Shown here piece after piece: positions 1 to 8,771 of a stretch of DNA of 52,286 nucleotides. How positions within the stretch are numbered: position 1 is the stretch's first letter; each line of letters begins with the position of its first letter. Location: positions 1 to 52,286 of the forward strand of contig NZ_JAYMFI010000022.1 in the NCBI RefSeq assembly GCF_035830635.1, written 5' to 3'. The translations under genes and the position numbers were made by a program. Below the pieces are notes generated by a model. It was not told the origin of the DNA. It saw only the letters and a list, made by a program, of their open reading frames with translations, and made no database searches. The stretch comes from Adlercreutzia shanghongiae (GTDB taxonomy: Bacteria; Actinomycetota; Coriobacteriia; Coriobacteriales; Eggerthellaceae).

Positions 1-120
1 GATCCAGCACTACTCGGTCCAGCACCCCCCTGATCCACCACTCCCTAGTCCAACACCACCCGGTCCAGCACCACCCGGCCCAGCGCCCCCCGGTCCAGCA
101 CCACCCGGTCCAGCGCCCCA
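1..120. repeat. 15-base tandem repeat (about eight degenerate units)
   Basis: The units have the consensus CGGTCCAGCACCACC. They begin near 15, 31, 46, 61, 76, 91 and 106, with a partial unit at 1-14. The 61 and 91 copies are identical; the others differ at one to several bases. The length is a multiple of three, apart from one 16-base unit, which suits the Pro-rich coding tail read in frame 2. Confidence 0.7.
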
Positions 121-127
121 ACCCTAA
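2..127 (+). CDS. Possible C-terminal end of a Pro/Gly-rich protein (partial, enters from left edge)
   Basis: One frame stays open from the left edge to a TAA at 125-127. It reads as a proline-rich tail with repeated PPGPA units (PPGPAPPGPAPPGPAP) ending in QP. The other forward frames are interrupted, and no start lies inside the window. Such tails are typical of cell-envelope or scaffold proteins, but the underlying 15-base DNA repeat could equally be non-coding low-complexity sequence. No function can be assigned. Confidence 0.3.
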   Translation: MQHYSVQHPPDPPLPSPTPPGPAPPGPAPPGPAPPGPAPQP

Positions 128-584
128 GCGCCATCCCAACCCCAAGCACCGACCCCAACCCCCAGCCCCAGGCCCCAAGCCCCGAAGCATCCGCACGCAC
201 TTATCCATACTTTTGTATGGCCATCTCCCATAAAGAGCGGAGTTGAGAGCAGTTGTGCATGGATTGAAGGGAGAAGAATGCACTTTTGCATAGGTTAATG
301 CGAGGGAGAAGCGGGAGGAGAAAATGAGCGCGGGGGAAGCGGAGGAAGCGGGAAGCGAGAGCGAGCGCGAGGGAAACGGGAAGTGAAAGCAAGTGCGGAG
401 GAAGCGGGAGGCGAGTGCGGGGGAGGCGAAAGTGACTGTGGGGCGGCAGCGAGAAGCAATGAGAGGCGGCAAGCGGCAGTTAATGGGACAATCTCGGCGG
501 GAAAGAGGGTTTTTGGCCTTATACTGGCACTTTACTGAATGCCGCACACGCCTGTGAGCGCGGCGACGAGCCGAAAGGGAGACC
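128..584. other. Gene-free stretch with low-complexity, purine-rich DNA and small palindromes
   Basis: No convincing gene is seen. Positions 128-190 are C-rich. Positions 205-220 form a perfect hairpin CCATAC-TTTT-GTATGG, and a related ATGCA-CTTT-TGCAT lies near 279-292. Positions 300-480 are a degenerate G/A-rich run built on gcgggaag-like words. A TATACT hexamer at 520-525 could be the -10 box of the histidine kinase gene, but no convincing -35 precedes it. Confidence 0.5.
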
Positions 585-3302
585 GTGCACGCCGTCAAAG
601 TGGACAGCCGCAAGATTATGGCCATCGGGCTCGTCATTGTGGCCATCTTCGCTGCCGTCGCCATCACGACGAACCTGTTCTACCTCGGGCAAATTCAATC
701 GCTCGTGCGCAACACCACCACGACCTCGGTCATGGAGCTTTCCACGGCCCGCGCGCGCTACCTGGACGAATGCCTCACCGCCGACCAGAACGCCGTGCAC
801 AGCCTGGCCCACTACATCGCCCATTCGAGCTCCGCCGAGGCCCGCGATCAGGTGCGCGACTTCATCTCCACCCACGACGCCGCCGCAGCCTGGATTCGCG
901 GCACCGACGGCTCGGTGTGGTGCTCCTCGGACAGCACCGACTTGTATGACCCGGCCTTGGAAGACGAGCTGTTCGGTCCGGCGCTTGCCGGCGAGACCGG
1001 CTCCACCCAGATGTATCTGGGCCACAACGGCGAGCGCCGCATCATGTTCTACGCTCCCATCGTGGAAGAGCCCGTGCTCACCAATGCCGGCGACCACGCG
1101 CCCGCCGTCGACGCGAGCCAGGTGCTCGGCGCCGTCTACGTCTCCTACCCCACCGACGAGCTGCAGAACTCCTACGGCACCACCTACACCGACGCCGGCG
1201 CCACCTTCGTGGTGAACGCCGCGGGCACCATCGTGCTGGACGCCAACCGCGGAACGAGCGAGGCCGTCCAGGGCAGCTTGGAATCACTGCTTTCGGGCGA
1301 AGCGGCGGGCGCAGACGGAAAAGGCATCGCAGGCGAAAGCGGCGCCGGCGCCTCTCAAAGCACCGGCGACGACACGACCGACGGCGGCGCGACAGCCAGC
1401 GCCGGCGCCCCCACCGCCGCAGACAACAAGGCCGCCGAGCTGCTCGCGGGCATCGCCTCCAACGAGTCGGGCAGCCTCGTCATGAACCTGGACGGCGCCG
1501 ACCAGTTCGTCTTCTACACCCCCATCGAGGCCAAAAGCGGCTGGTCGCTCGTGACCATGCTGCCCCTCTCGGTGGTGGAATCCGACGGCGCGCAGATCGT
1601 GGGCATCACCAACCAGATGGTGGCCGTGCTCGCCGTGGCCGTAGCGCTGGCCGCGGCGGCCATGGTGGCGCTCATGGTGTACCGCCGCCGGCGCGAGCAC
1701 CGCTACGAGCAGTACATCCAAAGCGTGTACTCGGCCATCGGCGCCAACATCGACACCGCCATCTTCATCGTCGACCGCAAGGAGCGCCTCGTGGAGGCGG
1801 TCTTCGAAAACACCCAGGACATCTTGGGCATTCCCGCCCGCGCGTTCTTCGTGCACGACGAGCTGTCCCCCAACGAGGCCTACGCCAAAGTGGCGGCCAT
1901 CGTGCACTCGGGAGATGCCGACGAGCAGCTCTGCTGGGAATTCGAAGCGGACAACCCGGCCCTCGGCCGCCCCCAGTGGCTGCGCATGACGGCCCGGCCC
2001 GTGATGCTCGCCGAGCGCGAGAAGACCATCTTCTCGCTCACCGACGCCACCGCCGACCACGAGACCCGCGCCCGCCTCGAGCGCGCCGCCGTGGCCGCCG
2101 AGGACGCCAACCGCGCCAAGAGCCAGTTCCTCTCGTCCATGAGCCACGACATCCGCACGCCCATGAACGCCATCCTGGGCTTTTCCACCCTCATCGAGCG
2201 CGAGGCCGACAACCCCGAGCTCGTCCGCGACTACAACCGCAAGATCGCCACTTCCGGCCAGCATCTGCTCGGGCTTATCAACGACGTGCTGGACATGTCG
2301 AAAATCGAGTCGGGCAAGACGACCCTGGCCACCGAGCCCTTCGCGCTGTCGAGCACCGTGGAGGCCGTCGAGGCCATGATGCGACAGCAGACCGACGCCA
2401 AAGAGCAGGAATTCACCGTGGAGATGGAGGGCATCGACCACGATCGCCTCATCGGCGACGAGGGGCGCCTGCGCCAGATTCTCATGAACCTGCTCTCCAA
2501 CGCCATGAAGTACACGCCCGAGCGCGGCAGCATCTTGCTGCGCGTGGACGGCTCGGCCAAGCACCGCGGCAAGCTGCAGCACCTGCGCATCATCGTGCGC
2601 GACAACGGCATCGGCATGTCGGCGGACTACCTGGCCACCATCTTCGACTCGTTCACCCGCGAGGAATCGAGCCTCACGAACAAGATCCAGGGCACGGGAC
2701 TGGGCATGGCCATCACGAAGAACCTCATCGACCTTATGGGCGGCACCATTTCAGTGGAAAGCGAGCTGGGCCAGGGAAGCACCTTCATCGTGGACCTGGA
2801 CTTCCCGCCGGCATCGGGGGCCGAAAGCGCGAAGAGCACGGACGCGGCGAAGGGCGGCGCCCCGAGCGCCGAGACAGCCGGGGCCGAAGGCGGCGCGGCT
2901 GAGGTAGACCCCGAGGCGCTGGCCGGCAAGCACTTCCTCGTGGCCGAGGACAACGACCTGAACGCCGAGATCATCGGCGCTATTCTGAACATCCACAACG
3001 CCACCTGCGAGGTGGCCGCCAACGGCGAGCAGGCCGTGGCGAAGTTCGCGGAAAGCGCGCCAGGCACCTTCGACATGATTTTCATGGACGTGCAGATGCC
3101 CGTGATGAACGGCCACGACGCGGCGCGGGCCATCCGCGCGCTTGACCGCGACGACGCGCGCAGCATCCCCATCATCGCCATGACCGCCAACGCCTTCGCC
3201 GAAGACGAGCGCCAGGCCCTAGAGGCCGGCATGAACGCCCATGTGGCCAAGCCCATCGACATCCACGTCCTCGAGCGCGTCGTCGCCGAACTCTCTCAAT
3301 AG
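585..3302 (+). CDS. Membrane-bound hybrid sensor histidine kinase with C-terminal receiver domain
   Basis: Sensor kinase of 905 residues. Residues 9-31 are a first membrane helix, followed by a large extracytoplasmic region, a second helix at about 345-367 and a PAS-like segment at about 376-490. The HisKA box SHDIRTPMN has phospho-acceptor His521. The ATPase domain shows an N-box (MNLLSNAMKYT), DNGIGM and GTGLGMA. A receiver domain fills the last 125 residues, with Asp835 in FMDVQMPVMNG and a conserved lysine in AKPID. No HAMP domain is obvious after the second helix. A disordered Ala/Gly/Ser/Thr insert occupies about residues 237-285 of the external part. The start is GTG with AAAGGGA 4 bases upstream. 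No separate response regulator is adjacent, so the phosphate presumably passes within the protein or to a distant phosphotransfer protein. The ligand is unknown. Confidence 0.93.
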   Translation: MHAVKVDSRKIMAIGLVIVAIFAAVAITTNLFYLGQIQSLVRNTTTTSVMELSTARARYLDECLTADQNAVHSLAHYIAHSSSAEARDQVRDFISTHDAAAAWIRGTDGSVWCSSDSTDLYDPALEDELFGPALAGETGSTQMYLGHNGERRIMFYAPIVEEPVLTNAGDHAPAVDASQVLGAVYVSYPTDELQNSYGTTYTDAGATFVVNAAGTIVLDANRGTSEAVQGSLESLLSGEAAGADGKGIAGESGAGASQSTGDDTTDGGATASAGAPTAADNKAAELLAGIASNESGSLVMNLDGADQFVFYTPIEAKSGWSLVTMLPLSVVESDGAQIVGITNQMVAVLAVAVALAAAAMVALMVYRRRREHRYEQYIQSVYSAIGANIDTAIFIVDRKERLVEAVFENTQDILGIPARAFFVHDELSPNEAYAKVAAIVHSGDADEQLCWEFEADNPALGRPQWLRMTARPVMLAEREKTIFSLTDATADHETRARLERAAVAAEDANRAKSQFLSSMSHDIRTPMNAILGFSTLIEREADNPELVRDYNRKIATSGQHLLGLINDVLDMSKIESGKTTLATEPFALSSTVEAVEAMMRQQTDAKEQEFTVEMEGIDHDRLIGDEGRLRQILMNLLSNAMKYTPERGSILLRVDGSAKHRGKLQHLRIIVRDNGIGMSADYLATIFDSFTREESSLTNKIQGTGLGMAITKNLIDLMGGTISVESELGQGSTFIVDLDFPPASGAESAKSTDAAKGGAPSAETAGAEGGAAEVDPEALAGKHFLVAEDNDLNAEIIGAILNIHNATCEVAANGEQAVAKFAESAPGTFDMIFMDVQMPVMNGHDAARAIRALDRDDARSIPIIAMTANAFAEDERQALEAGMNAHVAKPIDIHVLERVVAELSQ

Positions 3303-3320
3303 CGTATCGCGCTTCGCGCT

Positions 3321-3917
3321 CTAAGCAGTTACGTCGTCAATCTTCAATTGCTGGGGTTCTGGGTCCGCGCCGGCTGACTGTGCGCTCGGCAGATCGTCGA
3401 GCATGGCGCGGGCTTCCTTGAACTGACGGGTGAGCTCTTCTGTGGGGTCGCGGCGGCGCTCAGTGGCGGCCACGGACTCGTCGGTAATGGCCATGGCGCA
3501 GGCCACGGCATCGGTGTGCGTGTAGGAAAGCGAGATGGGAATCTCGCGCACGCCCTGCTCGCGGGCCACCTCGCGGGCGCGTCCGGTGAGCACCGCATAG
3601 GGGCGGCCCTTGCTCGTGCGTCGCACTTCCACATCAAGCCAGCCAATGCCCTCGGAAAAGCCGGTGCCCAGGGCCTTCAGCACCGCCTCCTTGGCGGCGA
3701 AGCGCGTGGCGTAGTGCACCTCGGGATGGGCATGGTCGTCGCAGTAGGCGCGCTCGGCGGCAGAGTACACCTTCTCCACGAAGGCCGGCGAGCGCTTGAT
3801 GATCTTGGCCATCCGCACGATTTCCACGATGTCCACGCCCAGCCCGACGGTCTCCTCGGGCACGGCCATGGACAAAGCGCCATCCACGATGGCCTGGGAT
3901 TTCTTGGAACGGGCCAC
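3321..3917 (-). CDS. acpS: Holo-[acyl-carrier-protein] synthase
   Basis: Transfers the 4'-phosphopantetheine arm of coenzyme A to acyl carrier protein. Family motifs are visible: GVDIVEIVRM near residues 26-35, with the metal-binding Asp, and FAAKEAVLKALGTG. An extra tail of roughly 50 residues is rich in charged residues; AcpS is usually 120-130 residues, so 198 is long. The start is GTG at 3917 with AAAGGAAAGG just upstream. The open frame continues much further back, but that part lies over glmS and is a shadow. It follows glmS in the same direction across 77 bases that hold a terminator-like hairpin. Its 3' end converges on the histidine kinase gene, 18 bases away. Confidence 0.9.
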   Translation of the reverse strand: MARSKKSQAIVDGALSMAVPEETVGLGVDIVEIVRMAKIIKRSPAFVEKVYSAAERAYCDDHAHPEVHYATRFAAKEAVLKALGTGFSEGIGWLDVEVRRTSKGRPYAVLTGRAREVAREQGVREIPISLSYTHTDAVACAMAITDESVAATERRRDPTEELTRQFKEARAMLDDLPSAQSAGADPEPQQLKIDDVTA

Positions 3918-3942
3918 AGGCGCGCCTTTCCTTTCAGTGAGC

Positions 3943-3982
3943 GAACAAGCAAAGGCGCCGCATCGGATGCGATGACGGCGCC
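3943..3982 (-). terminator. Terminator-like hairpin after glmS
   Basis: On the minus strand, GGCGCCG and CGGCGCC form a perfect 7-bp stem (3954-3960 with 3976-3982) around a 15-base loop, followed by a T-rich run (TTTGCTTGTT). It lies between glmS and acpS, so it may end or attenuate the glmS transcript. Confidence 0.5.
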
Positions 3983-3994
3983 GGGGTTTCGGGG

Positions 3995-5842
3995 TTACTC
4001 GACGGTGACCGATTTCGCCAGGTTGCGAGGCTGATCCACATCGCAGCCGCGCTTGACGGCCACGGCGCGGGAGAGCAGCTGCAGCGGCACGCTGGCCGTG
4101 ATGGGCGAGAACGCATCGCGCACCTTCGGCACATAGATGACATGGTCGGCGTGCTTCTTTATATCCTCGTCGCCCTCGGTGGCCACGGCGATGATGCAGG
4201 CGCCGCGGGCGCGGGACTCCTGCAAATTCGACACCACCTTGTCGTACACCGCGCTGTTGGTGGCGATGGCCACCACGGGGAAGCCCTCGTCGATGAGCGC
4301 GATGGGACCGTGCTTCATCTCGCCGGCGGCATAGGCCTCGGCGTGCAAGTAGCTGATCTCCTTCATCTTCAGCGCGCCCTCGTAGCTGGTGGCAGCGCCC
4401 ATGCCGCGCCCGATGAACAGCGCAGAGGCGGCGTCCACCATGGCACAGGCGGCCTCGTCTACCGCATCGTCGCACTCGGCGAGGATGCGCTCCACCTGCT
4501 CGGCGGTATCGGCCAGCTCGCTGAACAGAAGCTTGATCTGGCCGCCGGTGAGCTCGCCTTGGGACTGGCCGAGCAGCATGGCCAAAAGCGTGAGGGACAC
4601 CACCTGGCCGAGGAAGCTCTTCGTGGAGGCCACGGCGATTTCCTTGTTGGCCTTGGTGTAGATGACACCATCGGACTCGCGGGCCACGGGGCTTCCCACC
4701 ACGTTCGTGATGCCGAACACCTTCGCGCCCTTCACACGGGCATCGCGAATGGCCGCGAGCGTGTCGGCGGTCTCGCCGGACTGGGAGACGGCCACCACGA
4801 GCGTGGTCGGCGTGATGATGGGATTGCGGTAGCGGAACTCGCTGGCCACTTCCACCTCGCAGGGAATACGCGCCCAGCTCTCGATGAGGTTCTTGGCGAT
4901 AAGTCCCGCATGGTAGGAGGTGCCGCATGCAATGATGTAGACGCGGTCGACGAGGTTGAGTTCCTCGGCGGACATGTCCAGCTCATCGATGACGAGCGAG
5001 CCGCCGGACAGGCGCCCGGCCAGGGTGTCGCGGATGACGCGGGGCTGCTCGTGGATCTCCTTCAGCATGAAATCGGGGTAGCCGCCCTTCTCCGCCACGT
5101 CGATGTCCCAATCCACATGGGTGATCTCGGGATCGATGGGGTTGCCGGACGTATCGAAGTACTCGATGGCGTCGGGTCGCAGGCGGGCCATCTGGCCATC
5201 GGCGAGCACCACCACATCGCGGGTGGCGTCAATCATGGCGATGATGTCGGAGGCCACGTAGCTGCCGCCGATGCCGCGGCCCACCACGATGGGCGAGTCC
5301 TTGCGGCAGGCGATGATGGTGCCCGGCTCCTGCTCGGCCATGACCGCCAGGCCGTAGGCGCCCACGAGCTGACTTGCGGCCTCGGCCACAGCGGCGCGCA
5401 AATCGCCCGAGCCGTCGGCGAGCATGCGGTGGAAGATCTCCTCCACCAGATGGGCCACGACCTCAGTGTCGGTCTCGCTCTTGAACGCATGGCCGCGGGC
5501 GATGAGCTCCTCGCGCAGCTCGGCGAAGTTCTCGATGATGCCGTTGTGCACCACGGCGATGTCGCCGGCGCAGGAGGTATGCGGATGGGCGTTGGCCTCG
5601 CTCGGCTTGCCGTGGGTGGCCCAGCGGGTATGGCCGATGCCGCAGGTGCCGGTCATTTCGAAGTGGCCCAGGGTGTGGGCCAGCTCGGCCACCTTGCCCT
5701 TGCGCGTGACCACCTGAATGCCGCCGTCCTGCTCCACCGCCACGCCGGCCGAGTCGTAGCCGCGGTACTCCATGCGCGTGAGCCCCTCTACGAGAATGGG
5801 GGTAGCGCTCGCCTCACCGGTGTAGCCAACGATTCCGCACAT
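3995..5842 (-). CDS. glmS: Glutamine--fructose-6-phosphate aminotransferase (isomerizing)
   Basis: First enzyme of the hexosamine pathway: it makes glucosamine-6-phosphate from fructose-6-phosphate and glutamine for peptidoglycan precursors. At 615 residues it has the usual length. The N-terminus MCGIVGYTG places the nucleophile Cys2 of the glutamine amidotransferase domain. Two SIS sugar-isomerase domains follow (CGTSYHAG, SQSGETADT, then GRGMGAATSYEGALKMKEISYLHAE), and the protein ends in the conserved PRNLAKSVTVE. AAGGAG precedes the ATG. Upstream lie a hairpin at 5864-5885 and a likely promoter at 5907-5936. No glmS ribozyme core is seen; the leader is too short for one. Confidence 0.98.
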   Translation of the reverse strand: MCGIVGYTGEASATPILVEGLTRMEYRGYDSAGVAVEQDGGIQVVTRKGKVAELAHTLGHFEMTGTCGIGHTRWATHGKPSEANAHPHTSCAGDIAVVHNGIIENFAELREELIARGHAFKSETDTEVVAHLVEEIFHRMLADGSGDLRAAVAEAASQLVGAYGLAVMAEQEPGTIIACRKDSPIVVGRGIGGSYVASDIIAMIDATRDVVVLADGQMARLRPDAIEYFDTSGNPIDPEITHVDWDIDVAEKGGYPDFMLKEIHEQPRVIRDTLAGRLSGGSLVIDELDMSAEELNLVDRVYIIACGTSYHAGLIAKNLIESWARIPCEVEVASEFRYRNPIITPTTLVVAVSQSGETADTLAAIRDARVKGAKVFGITNVVGSPVARESDGVIYTKANKEIAVASTKSFLGQVVSLTLLAMLLGQSQGELTGGQIKLLFSELADTAEQVERILAECDDAVDEAACAMVDAASALFIGRGMGAATSYEGALKMKEISYLHAEAYAAGEMKHGPIALIDEGFPVVAIATNSAVYDKVVSNLQESRARGACIIAVATEGDEDIKKHADHVIYVPKVRDAFSPITASVPLQLLSRAVAVKRGCDVDQPRNLAKSVTVE

Positions 5843-5863
5843 ATCGTTTCTCCTTGATTGAGA

Positions 5864-5885
5864 CGGGCGGCACGCACGCCGCCCG
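5864..5885 (-). promoter_or_regulatory. Leader hairpin before the glmS ribosome binding site
   Basis: CGGGCGGC and GCCGCCCG form a perfect 8-bp stem with a 6-base loop, just upstream of the glmS Shine-Dalgarno. It could stabilise the mRNA 5' end or tune translation. No ligand can be inferred. Confidence 0.45.
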
Positions 5886-5906
5886 ATGTCAGGTCATTAG
5901 CGAGTT

Positions 5907-5936
5907 ATTGTACCGAAGGCACCCGTGCCCCCTCAA
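5907..5936 (-). promoter_or_regulatory. Likely glmS promoter
   Basis: On the minus strand, TTGAGG (5931-5936) is separated by 18 bases from TACAAT (5907-5912), a good sigma-70-type match. The expected leader is roughly 55-60 bases long. Confidence 0.5.
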
Positions 5937-5975
5937 CGCCTTCCACGAAAAGCCCGTCTCAAGCACGCCTAGGCC

Positions 5976-6105
5976 AAGCGGGGCCGCGGGGCGTTCTGAC
6001 CAAGCGAGTTCCTTAAGCGACCAGAACATGACTAAATGTCCTGTTCTGCAGAGCGAGGACTGTCTGAGCGAATCAGAGCGCCCCGCGGTTCCGCCCCGGA
6101 AGACT
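5976..6105. repeat. Structured intergenic element, copy A (partner of 8645-8755)
   Basis: An outer stem CCGCGGGGCGTTCTGA / TCAGAGCGCCCCGCGG (one G-T pair) encloses CCAAGCGAGTTCC...AGCGA. An inner stem AGAACATGAC / GTCCTGTTCT follows, then GAGCGAGGACTGTCTGAGCGA. The single-stranded words match copy B, while the stem sequences differ but still pair. It lies between pheT and the glmS promoter. Confidence 0.7.
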
Positions 6106-6107
6106 CA

Positions 6108-8558
6108 CTACCCGCGAACTTCAGCGCCCGTCGCCTTTTCCACCTTGGCAACGAGCTTGGCGTGGGCCTTCTCCACTTCCTCGCTCGTGAGCGTGCGGTC
6201 GGGGGCGCGCCAGATGAGGCTGTAGGCCATGGACTTCTTGCCCGCGCCCACGCGCTCCGCGTCGCGGTACACGTCGAACAGCGCCACGGATTCCAGAAGC
6301 TTGCCGCCGGCCGAGGTCATCACCTGCACCATCTTCTCGTGGGTCACATCCTCGCCCACCACAAAGGCCTGGTCCATGGTCACGGCCGGGAAGGTGGGCA
6401 CGTCCACGTAGGGGCGCGCCGGCTGTGCATGCTTCACGAGCGCGCTCACATCAAGCTCGAAGGCCACCACGGGCGGCTCGGCGCCGAAGGCGTCGGCTAC
6501 AAGCGGGTGAATCTCCCCTACCCAGCCGATGACGGCGCCGTTGGCCATCATCTCGGCAGCGCGGCCCGGCTGCAGATGCGGGGCCTCCTCGGCCGAAAGC
6601 GCCCGGAAGCGCACCTTGGGCAGCGCCAGCTCGCGGGCCAAGTTCTCCAGCACGCCCTTGGCGTCGAAGAAGTCGAAGGGCACCGCCGGCGCGTTCCACG
6701 CCGCCTCGCGCAGAGCGCCGGCCATCACAGCGGCGAGCTTCTTGCGCTCCTTGGCCTTCTTGCGCCCCTCGGCCGCGAAGAACACCGTGCCGATCTCGTA
6801 GAGCTGGATGTTCTTCACGCCGCGGCTCTGATTGTAGGCCACCGAGCGCAGAAGGCCCGGCACGATGGACTGGCGCATGACCGACTGCTCGGCATTCAAC
6901 GGGTTCAGCAGCTCCACGGCCACGCCCAGCCCCTCGGCAGGCAGGCGCAGACGCTCGATGTCGCCCGGCTCGGCGAATGAGTAGGTCATCGTCTCGTTCA
7001 AGCCCGAAGCGCGCAGGGCGTCGTTCACAAGGCGCACGGTGAGCTGCTCGGGCGTGCGGGAACCCACGCGCTCGCGGCCGCCGGGCAGCGTGGAGGGAAT
7101 GCGGTCCATGCCCCACAGGCGCAGCACTTCCTCGTACAGGTCGATCTCGCGCTCCAGGTCGGGACGGAAGGTGGGCGGCAGCACCCGCAGCACGGCCGGG
7201 TCGTCGGTGGTCTCCACAGCGCAGCCGAGACGCACGAGGATGTCGCGGATGAAATCGTCGGGAATCTCAGCGCCCATCATGCCCACAAAGCGCGGGATGC
7301 GGAAGAAGAGCTCGATCTGCTCGGTGGGCTGGCCGTACACATCCACCACGCCCGGGCGCACGGTGCCGCCGGACACCTCGGCCAGAAGCGCCGCGGCGGC
7401 CTGCGACACCACTTCGCACAGATTGTCGTCCACGCCGCGCTCATAGCGCATAGAGGACTCGGAGATGAGCCCCAAGTTGCGGCTCGTGCGGGAGGTGCGG
7501 CCGCGCTCGAAGGCGGCCGACTCCAAAAGCACGCAGGTGGTTTCTTCGGTAACCTCGCTGTTCTCGCCGCCCATGACGCCGGCAAGGGCCACCGCGCGCT
7601 TTGGCGTGGCGATGACGGTCATGTCCTCGGTCAGCTCGCGATCCTCGCCATCCAGCGTCATCAGGTGCTCGCCTGCGGCGGCGGCGCGCACGATGATGTG
7701 GGCGCGCCCGTCATCGGCGGCCACCTTGGCGAAGTCGAAGGCGTGCAGCGGCTGGCCATAGAGGTACAGAATGTAGTTGGTCACGTCCACCACGTTGTTG
7801 ATGGGACGCCCGCCCGCCGCCGTCACGCGCTCGGCGAGCCACTCGGGGCTCGGGCCCACCTTCACGTTGTCGATGACGCGGGCGGTATAGCGCGGGCAGC
7901 GCGCGGCATCGGGCACTTCCACGGTCACCGCGTCGGCCACGTCCTCGCCCGCGGTCGCTCCGGCAAGCTTCTCCACATCGGCGGCCAGCGGATAGGCGAC
8001 GGGTTGCTGGTACATGGCGCCCACTTCGCGGGCCATGCCCACCATGGACAGGCAGTCGGGACGATTCGGGGTGATCTCCAAATCGAGCACCGTATCACCC
8101 GCGCCCAGGTAATCGGCCATGGACTGACCCACCGGCGCGTCATCGGGCAGCACCCAGATGCCGGAATGGTCCTGGCCAAGACCCAGCTCGCGCTTCGAGC
8201 AGCACATGCCGCAGCTGGCCACCCCGCGCAGCTTCGACTTCTTGATCTTGAAATCGCCGGGCAGCTCGGCGCCCACCAGCGCCACGGGCACCTTGATGTC
8301 GGCGGCGATGTTCGGCGCCCCGCAGACGATCTGCACCGGATCGGCCTCGCCCGCATCCACCGTCACCACGTGCATATGGTCGGAATCGGGATGCGGCTCG
8401 CAGGTAAGCACGTGCCCCACGACGATGCGGTCGAAATGATCGCCCGTCTTCTCCACGCCTTCCACGCCCGTGCCCGTCAAGTCAAGCCGATCGCAGAACG
8501 CCTTCAAATCGGAGGGAACCTCCGTATAGGCCGAAAGCCACTTCAATGATACTTTCAT
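6108..8558 (-). CDS. pheT: Phenylalanyl-tRNA synthetase beta subunit
   Basis: Large subunit of the alpha2-beta2 enzyme that charges tRNA-Phe. It has 816 residues, the usual length. An OB-fold tRNA-binding domain (about residues 40-150, with PDSDHMHVVTVD and QIVCGAPN) is followed by the B3/4 editing region and the B5 domain. A catalytic-like core comes next, and a C-terminal ferredoxin-fold anticodon-binding domain spans about 720-816 (YVDVPTFPAVTMD). Start ATG with GGA upstream. It is preceded by pheS on the same strand with a 213-base gap, unusually wide for this pair and occupied by structured repeat copy B. Confidence 0.98.
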   Translation of the reverse strand: MKVSLKWLSAYTEVPSDLKAFCDRLDLTGTGVEGVEKTGDHFDRIVVGHVLTCEPHPDSDHMHVVTVDAGEADPVQIVCGAPNIAADIKVPVALVGAELPGDFKIKKSKLRGVASCGMCCSKRELGLGQDHSGIWVLPDDAPVGQSMADYLGAGDTVLDLEITPNRPDCLSMVGMAREVGAMYQQPVAYPLAADVEKLAGATAGEDVADAVTVEVPDAARCPRYTARVIDNVKVGPSPEWLAERVTAAGGRPINNVVDVTNYILYLYGQPLHAFDFAKVAADDGRAHIIVRAAAAGEHLMTLDGEDRELTEDMTVIATPKRAVALAGVMGGENSEVTEETTCVLLESAAFERGRTSRTSRNLGLISESSMRYERGVDDNLCEVVSQAAAALLAEVSGGTVRPGVVDVYGQPTEQIELFFRIPRFVGMMGAEIPDDFIRDILVRLGCAVETTDDPAVLRVLPPTFRPDLEREIDLYEEVLRLWGMDRIPSTLPGGRERVGSRTPEQLTVRLVNDALRASGLNETMTYSFAEPGDIERLRLPAEGLGVAVELLNPLNAEQSVMRQSIVPGLLRSVAYNQSRGVKNIQLYEIGTVFFAAEGRKKAKERKKLAAVMAGALREAAWNAPAVPFDFFDAKGVLENLARELALPKVRFRALSAEEAPHLQPGRAAEMMANGAVIGWVGEIHPLVADAFGAEPPVVAFELDVSALVKHAQPARPYVDVPTFPAVTMDQAFVVGEDVTHEKMVQVMTSAGGKLLESVALFDVYRDAERVGAGKKSMAYSLIWRAPDRTLTSEEVEKAHAKLVAKVEKATGAEVRG

Positions 8559-8644
8559 CTGTCCTATCTTTCTCTAAAGCGCTTCCCGTCATGTTTTCGC
8601 GGGAAGTCGATGAGCCACTAGAGCGACGGGGTGCAGAGAGGCGC

Positions 8645-8755
8645 AGGGTGGTGCTCACCAAGCGAGTTCCGCAGCGAACGAAAATGTCCAGTGGACATTT
8701 TCGCCGAGCGAGGACTGTCTGAGCGACTGAGCGCTACCCTGCGACTCGACCCCGA
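8645..8755. repeat. Structured intergenic element, copy B (partner of 5976-6105)
   Basis: An outer stem CGCAGGGTGGTGCTCA / TGAGCGCTACCCTGCG pairs completely as plus-strand RNA if two G-U pairs are allowed. Inside are ACCAAGCGAGTTCC..AGCGA, a perfect inner stem GAAAATGTCC-agt-GGACATTTTC, and CGAGCGAGGACTGTCTGAGCGA. The unpaired words match copy A nearly base for base although both stems are different. It sits between pheS and pheT. Confidence 0.7.
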
Positions 8756-8771
8756 AGAGCCACAACCAGAC

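Noticed and set aside
1..120. CRISPR array
   Set aside because: The repeats are 15 bases, contiguous and without spacers; this is a tandem repeat.
201..392. A 63-codon minus-strand open frame
   Set aside because: It lies over purine-rich low-complexity DNA, has no ribosome binding site and no recognisable features.
3918..4928. N-terminal extension of the acpS frame to 535 residues
   Set aside because: The extra part lies over glmS in another frame and is Arg-rich noise; the GTG at 3917 has a good ribosome binding site.
5843..5906. glmS ribozyme
   Set aside because: The leader is only about 60 bases with one simple hairpin; the conserved ribozyme core needs far more and is not seen.
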